Positions 5,561-6,441 of a stretch of 6,441 bases of DNA are shown here, in pieces. Each line of letters starts with the position of its first letter. Position 1 is the stretch's first letter. A program made the position numbers and the translations under genes. This DNA is from Pseudomonadota bacterium (GTDB lineage: Bacteria; Bdellovibrionota; Oligoflexia; Oligoflexales; Oligoflexaceae), in contig JAKQGS010000208.1 of the NCBI GenBank assembly GCA_029556045.1, positions 1 to 6,441 of the forward strand, in the 5' to 3' direction. Below the pieces are notes generated by a model. That model had not been told where the DNA came from. It did not search any database and saw nothing but the letters and a program-made list of their open reading frames with translations.

Positions 5561-5836
5561 ATGGCGAAAAAGGTAACGACCGGGCCTTTGCACGAAATGC
5601 CCAAGGATTTGGGTGCGGCCATCAATTCAACATCCGCAATCAAAGCCGCTTGGGATGATATCACCCCACTGGCCCGGAATGAGTGGATATGCTGGGTCAC
5701 GTCAGCGAAAAAAGACGAAACCAGGCAACTGCGGATCGAGAGGGCCAAAAAAGAACTGGGTGAGGGCAAACGTCGTCCCTGCTGCTGGCCCGGGTGTCCG
5801 CATCGCCGACCGAAGGCTCAAAAGTGGTTTAAGTGA
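5561..5836 (+). CDS. Small YdeI/OmpD-associated family protein with Cys/His-rich C-terminus
   Basis: 91 residues. Residues about 15-70 match the YdeI/OmpD-associated (OmdA) pattern as I know it: DLGAAINSTSAIKAAWDDIT (16-35), then PLARNEWICWVTSAKKDETR (36-55), RIERAKKEL and GK. In this family the block W-x-x-[IL]-T-P-x-x-R-x-E and the TSAKK-x-ETR-x-x-RI helix are typical. The tail RRPCCWPGCPHRRP (71-84) gives C74, C75, C79 and H81, a spacing that could hold a metal ion. No signal peptide, so cytoplasmic. The molecular role of the family is poorly defined; some members have been linked to resistance to peptides or bacteriocins. The start has GAGGTGA (5548-5554) six bases before the ATG. It is a single gene with a probable terminator at 5859. 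Confidence 0.8.
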   Translation: MAKKVTTGPLHEMPKDLGAAINSTSAIKAAWDDITPLARNEWICWVTSAKKDETRQLRIERAKKELGEGKRRPCCWPGCPHRRPKAQKWFK

Positions 5837-5841
5837 ATAGA

Positions 5842-5855
5842 AGAACATTTGTTCT
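5842..5855. promoter_or_regulatory. Short palindrome AGAAC-N4-GTTCT
   Basis: Perfect 5-bp arms around ATTT, six bases past the YdeI-like stop codon. GAAC-N4-GTTC is the core layout of LexA sites in Gram-positive bacteria, but no promoter is visible next to it. It could equally be an RNA hairpin at the 3' end of the YdeI-like transcript. Confidence 0.2.
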
Positions 5856-5858
5856 CAT

Positions 5859-5882
5859 AAACCCACGTTGTCGTGCGGTTTT
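5859..5882 (+). terminator. Probable intrinsic terminator of the YdeI-like gene
   Basis: AAACCCACG (5859-5867) pairs with 5872-5881 through nine base pairs with one bulged C (5876) and a four-base loop. TTTTATTAT follows from 5879. It lies 22 bp past the stop codon. In the other direction the 3' side reads TTTATGA, so weak bidirectional use is possible. Confidence 0.6.
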
Positions 5883-5883
5883 A

Positions 5884-6081
5884 TTATGAATACATTATGG
5901 CCACGAGATCCGAGTAGTCACTATTTTTCCTGGCCTGCATCAGTGCAGCGATGTATGCCGCCCGTCTCTTTGCTGGATCATTTTGCAGCTTACGGCCCCA
6001 TGTGGGGACTTCATACTGGTTAAATCGGCAAATCTGCTCCGTGATAATTCGGCCGAAACGGCCGTTGCGTGCTGCTGACAA
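5884..6081 (-). pseudogene. C-terminal fragment of a Fic/DOC protein, 'mobile mystery protein B' type
   Basis: 65 codons in frame to a TAA. The part from NGRFGRIITEQICRF (6-20) through VPTWGR (25-30) to RRAAYIAALMQARKNSDYSD (39-58) resembles the end of Fic-domain proteins of this type as I remember them: NGR from the HPFxxGNGR motif, a helix, (F)TWGR, then R-x-x-YIAAL-x-x-A-x-x-x-DY-x-x-L. The HPF half of the motif is degraded; the frame upstream reads WPLSAAR where HPFxxG is expected, with one residue too many. The catalytic His is therefore absent and AMP-transfer activity is not expected. No ATG and no SD site are present; a TTG at 6081 is the only nearby start. The assignment is from memory of the family and not from a search. 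Confidence 0.5.
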
Positions 6082-6087
6082 TGGCCA

Positions 6088-6441
6088 ATATGATCGGCTG
6101 ATTAGGGTTGTGTCGCAGGTAGAGGACCACCAGCAGATACAAAAAGACAGAAGGGTTCCCTAACCAGTTGCGAGAATTGCAGCAAAATGCTTTCAAACGC
6201 ACGATTATTTGACAGTGCAGATTAGGTATTTTCGGTATTCACTCCATAGCCGATCGTCGTTTGAGTGTTCCCGACAGCGCTGTGCCCGGTGCCACAGTAT
6301 TAAATAGGGCGCGTTCGCCAATAAACCGCCGCATTTACCCAGCTGAACAGCCACTTCATGATAATTCAGGTCTTATTCCGTTCCACTTCATTGGGTAATT
6401 CTGCATGCTCTGCATCGGCTCTGAAATTTTTATCAACTTGT
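6088..6441. other. About 350 bp without an intact gene; probable eroded coding DNA
   Basis: All six frames are broken by stops. The most protein-like piece is on the minus strand, 6354 to 6205 (GTG start, 49 codons). It contains LLANAPYLILWHRAQRC followed by LWSEYRKYL, and has no SD site. Another minus-strand frame enters from the right edge and stops at 6366 after 24 codons (ending LPNEVERNKT). These could be frameshifted pieces of one or more genes continuing past 6441. No terminator, RNA gene or clear promoter was seen. Confidence 0.4.

Noticed and set aside
5452..5658. 68-codon plus-strand frame with a TTG start overlapping the YdeI-like gene
   Set aside because: No SD site; it overlaps half of a supported gene in another frame, and the sequence looks non-coding.
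5401..5769. 122-codon minus-strand frame opposite the YdeI-like gene
   Set aside because: It overlaps a gene with clear family motifs, has no SD site and ends in the AT-rich island.
6020..6202. 60-codon minus-strand frame at the right side
   Set aside because: It overlaps the better-supported Fic-like frame, has no motif and no SD site; likely a shadow of decayed DNA.
6391..6405. Possible third copy of the direct repeat (shares TTGGGTAATT with 1851-1860)
   Set aside because: Only ten bases match before a gap is needed, and the conserved CCCATCCGTGAAGGC part is absent.

Overview
The window looks like an accessory stretch of a Gram-negative chromosome, probably a proteobacterium. The evidence is two lipoprotein signal peptides, one Sec signal peptide, purine-rich Shine-Dalgarno (SD) sites of the AAGGAG type, good sigma70-type promoters and GC-rich intrinsic terminators. 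The genus cannot be fixed from the sequence. I see no rRNA, tRNA, CRISPR array, transposase or replication origin.

Layout. Positions 1-1764 (minus strand): the N-terminal part of a methylated-DNA-protein cysteine methyltransferase (Ogt/MGMT type) runs off the left edge. Upstream of it lies a 467-residue secreted protein with an unrecognised helical region and a C-terminal ricin-B-type beta-trefoil (361-1764). Its SD site is predicted to be masked by a 5'-leader hairpin. Positions 1847-2806: a shortened AAA_14/DUF4143 ATPase gene (1911-2648, minus) is bracketed by two copies of a 39-bp imperfect direct repeat (34/39 identical). The ATPase has lost about 145 internal residues in frame, including Walker B. 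Positions 2808-3596 (minus): a complete class III extradiol (DODA/YgiD-type) dioxygenase, with a T-N11-A palindrome upstream.

Positions 3800-5390: two lipoprotein genes point at each other. The plus-strand gene (3866-4771, 301 aa) and the minus-strand gene (4959-5285, 108 aa) each have a recognisable promoter and their own terminator. Neither product is recognised. Positions 5561-5836 (plus): a small YdeI/OmpD-associated family protein with a Cys/His-rich tail, followed by a probable terminator. Positions 5884-6081 (minus): a C-terminal fragment resembling Fic/DOC proteins of the 'mobile mystery protein B' type. From there to 6441 no intact gene is visible, and the stretch reads as eroded coding DNA.

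The genes do not form one pathway. They look like independent single-gene units with gene decay at two places (the ATPase and the Fic fragment). I do not see a convincing new multi-gene system. The points most worth following are the secreted trefoil protein with its masked SD site, the repeat-bracketed deleted ATPase, and the palindromes over the promoters of the ogt-like and dioxygenase genes.
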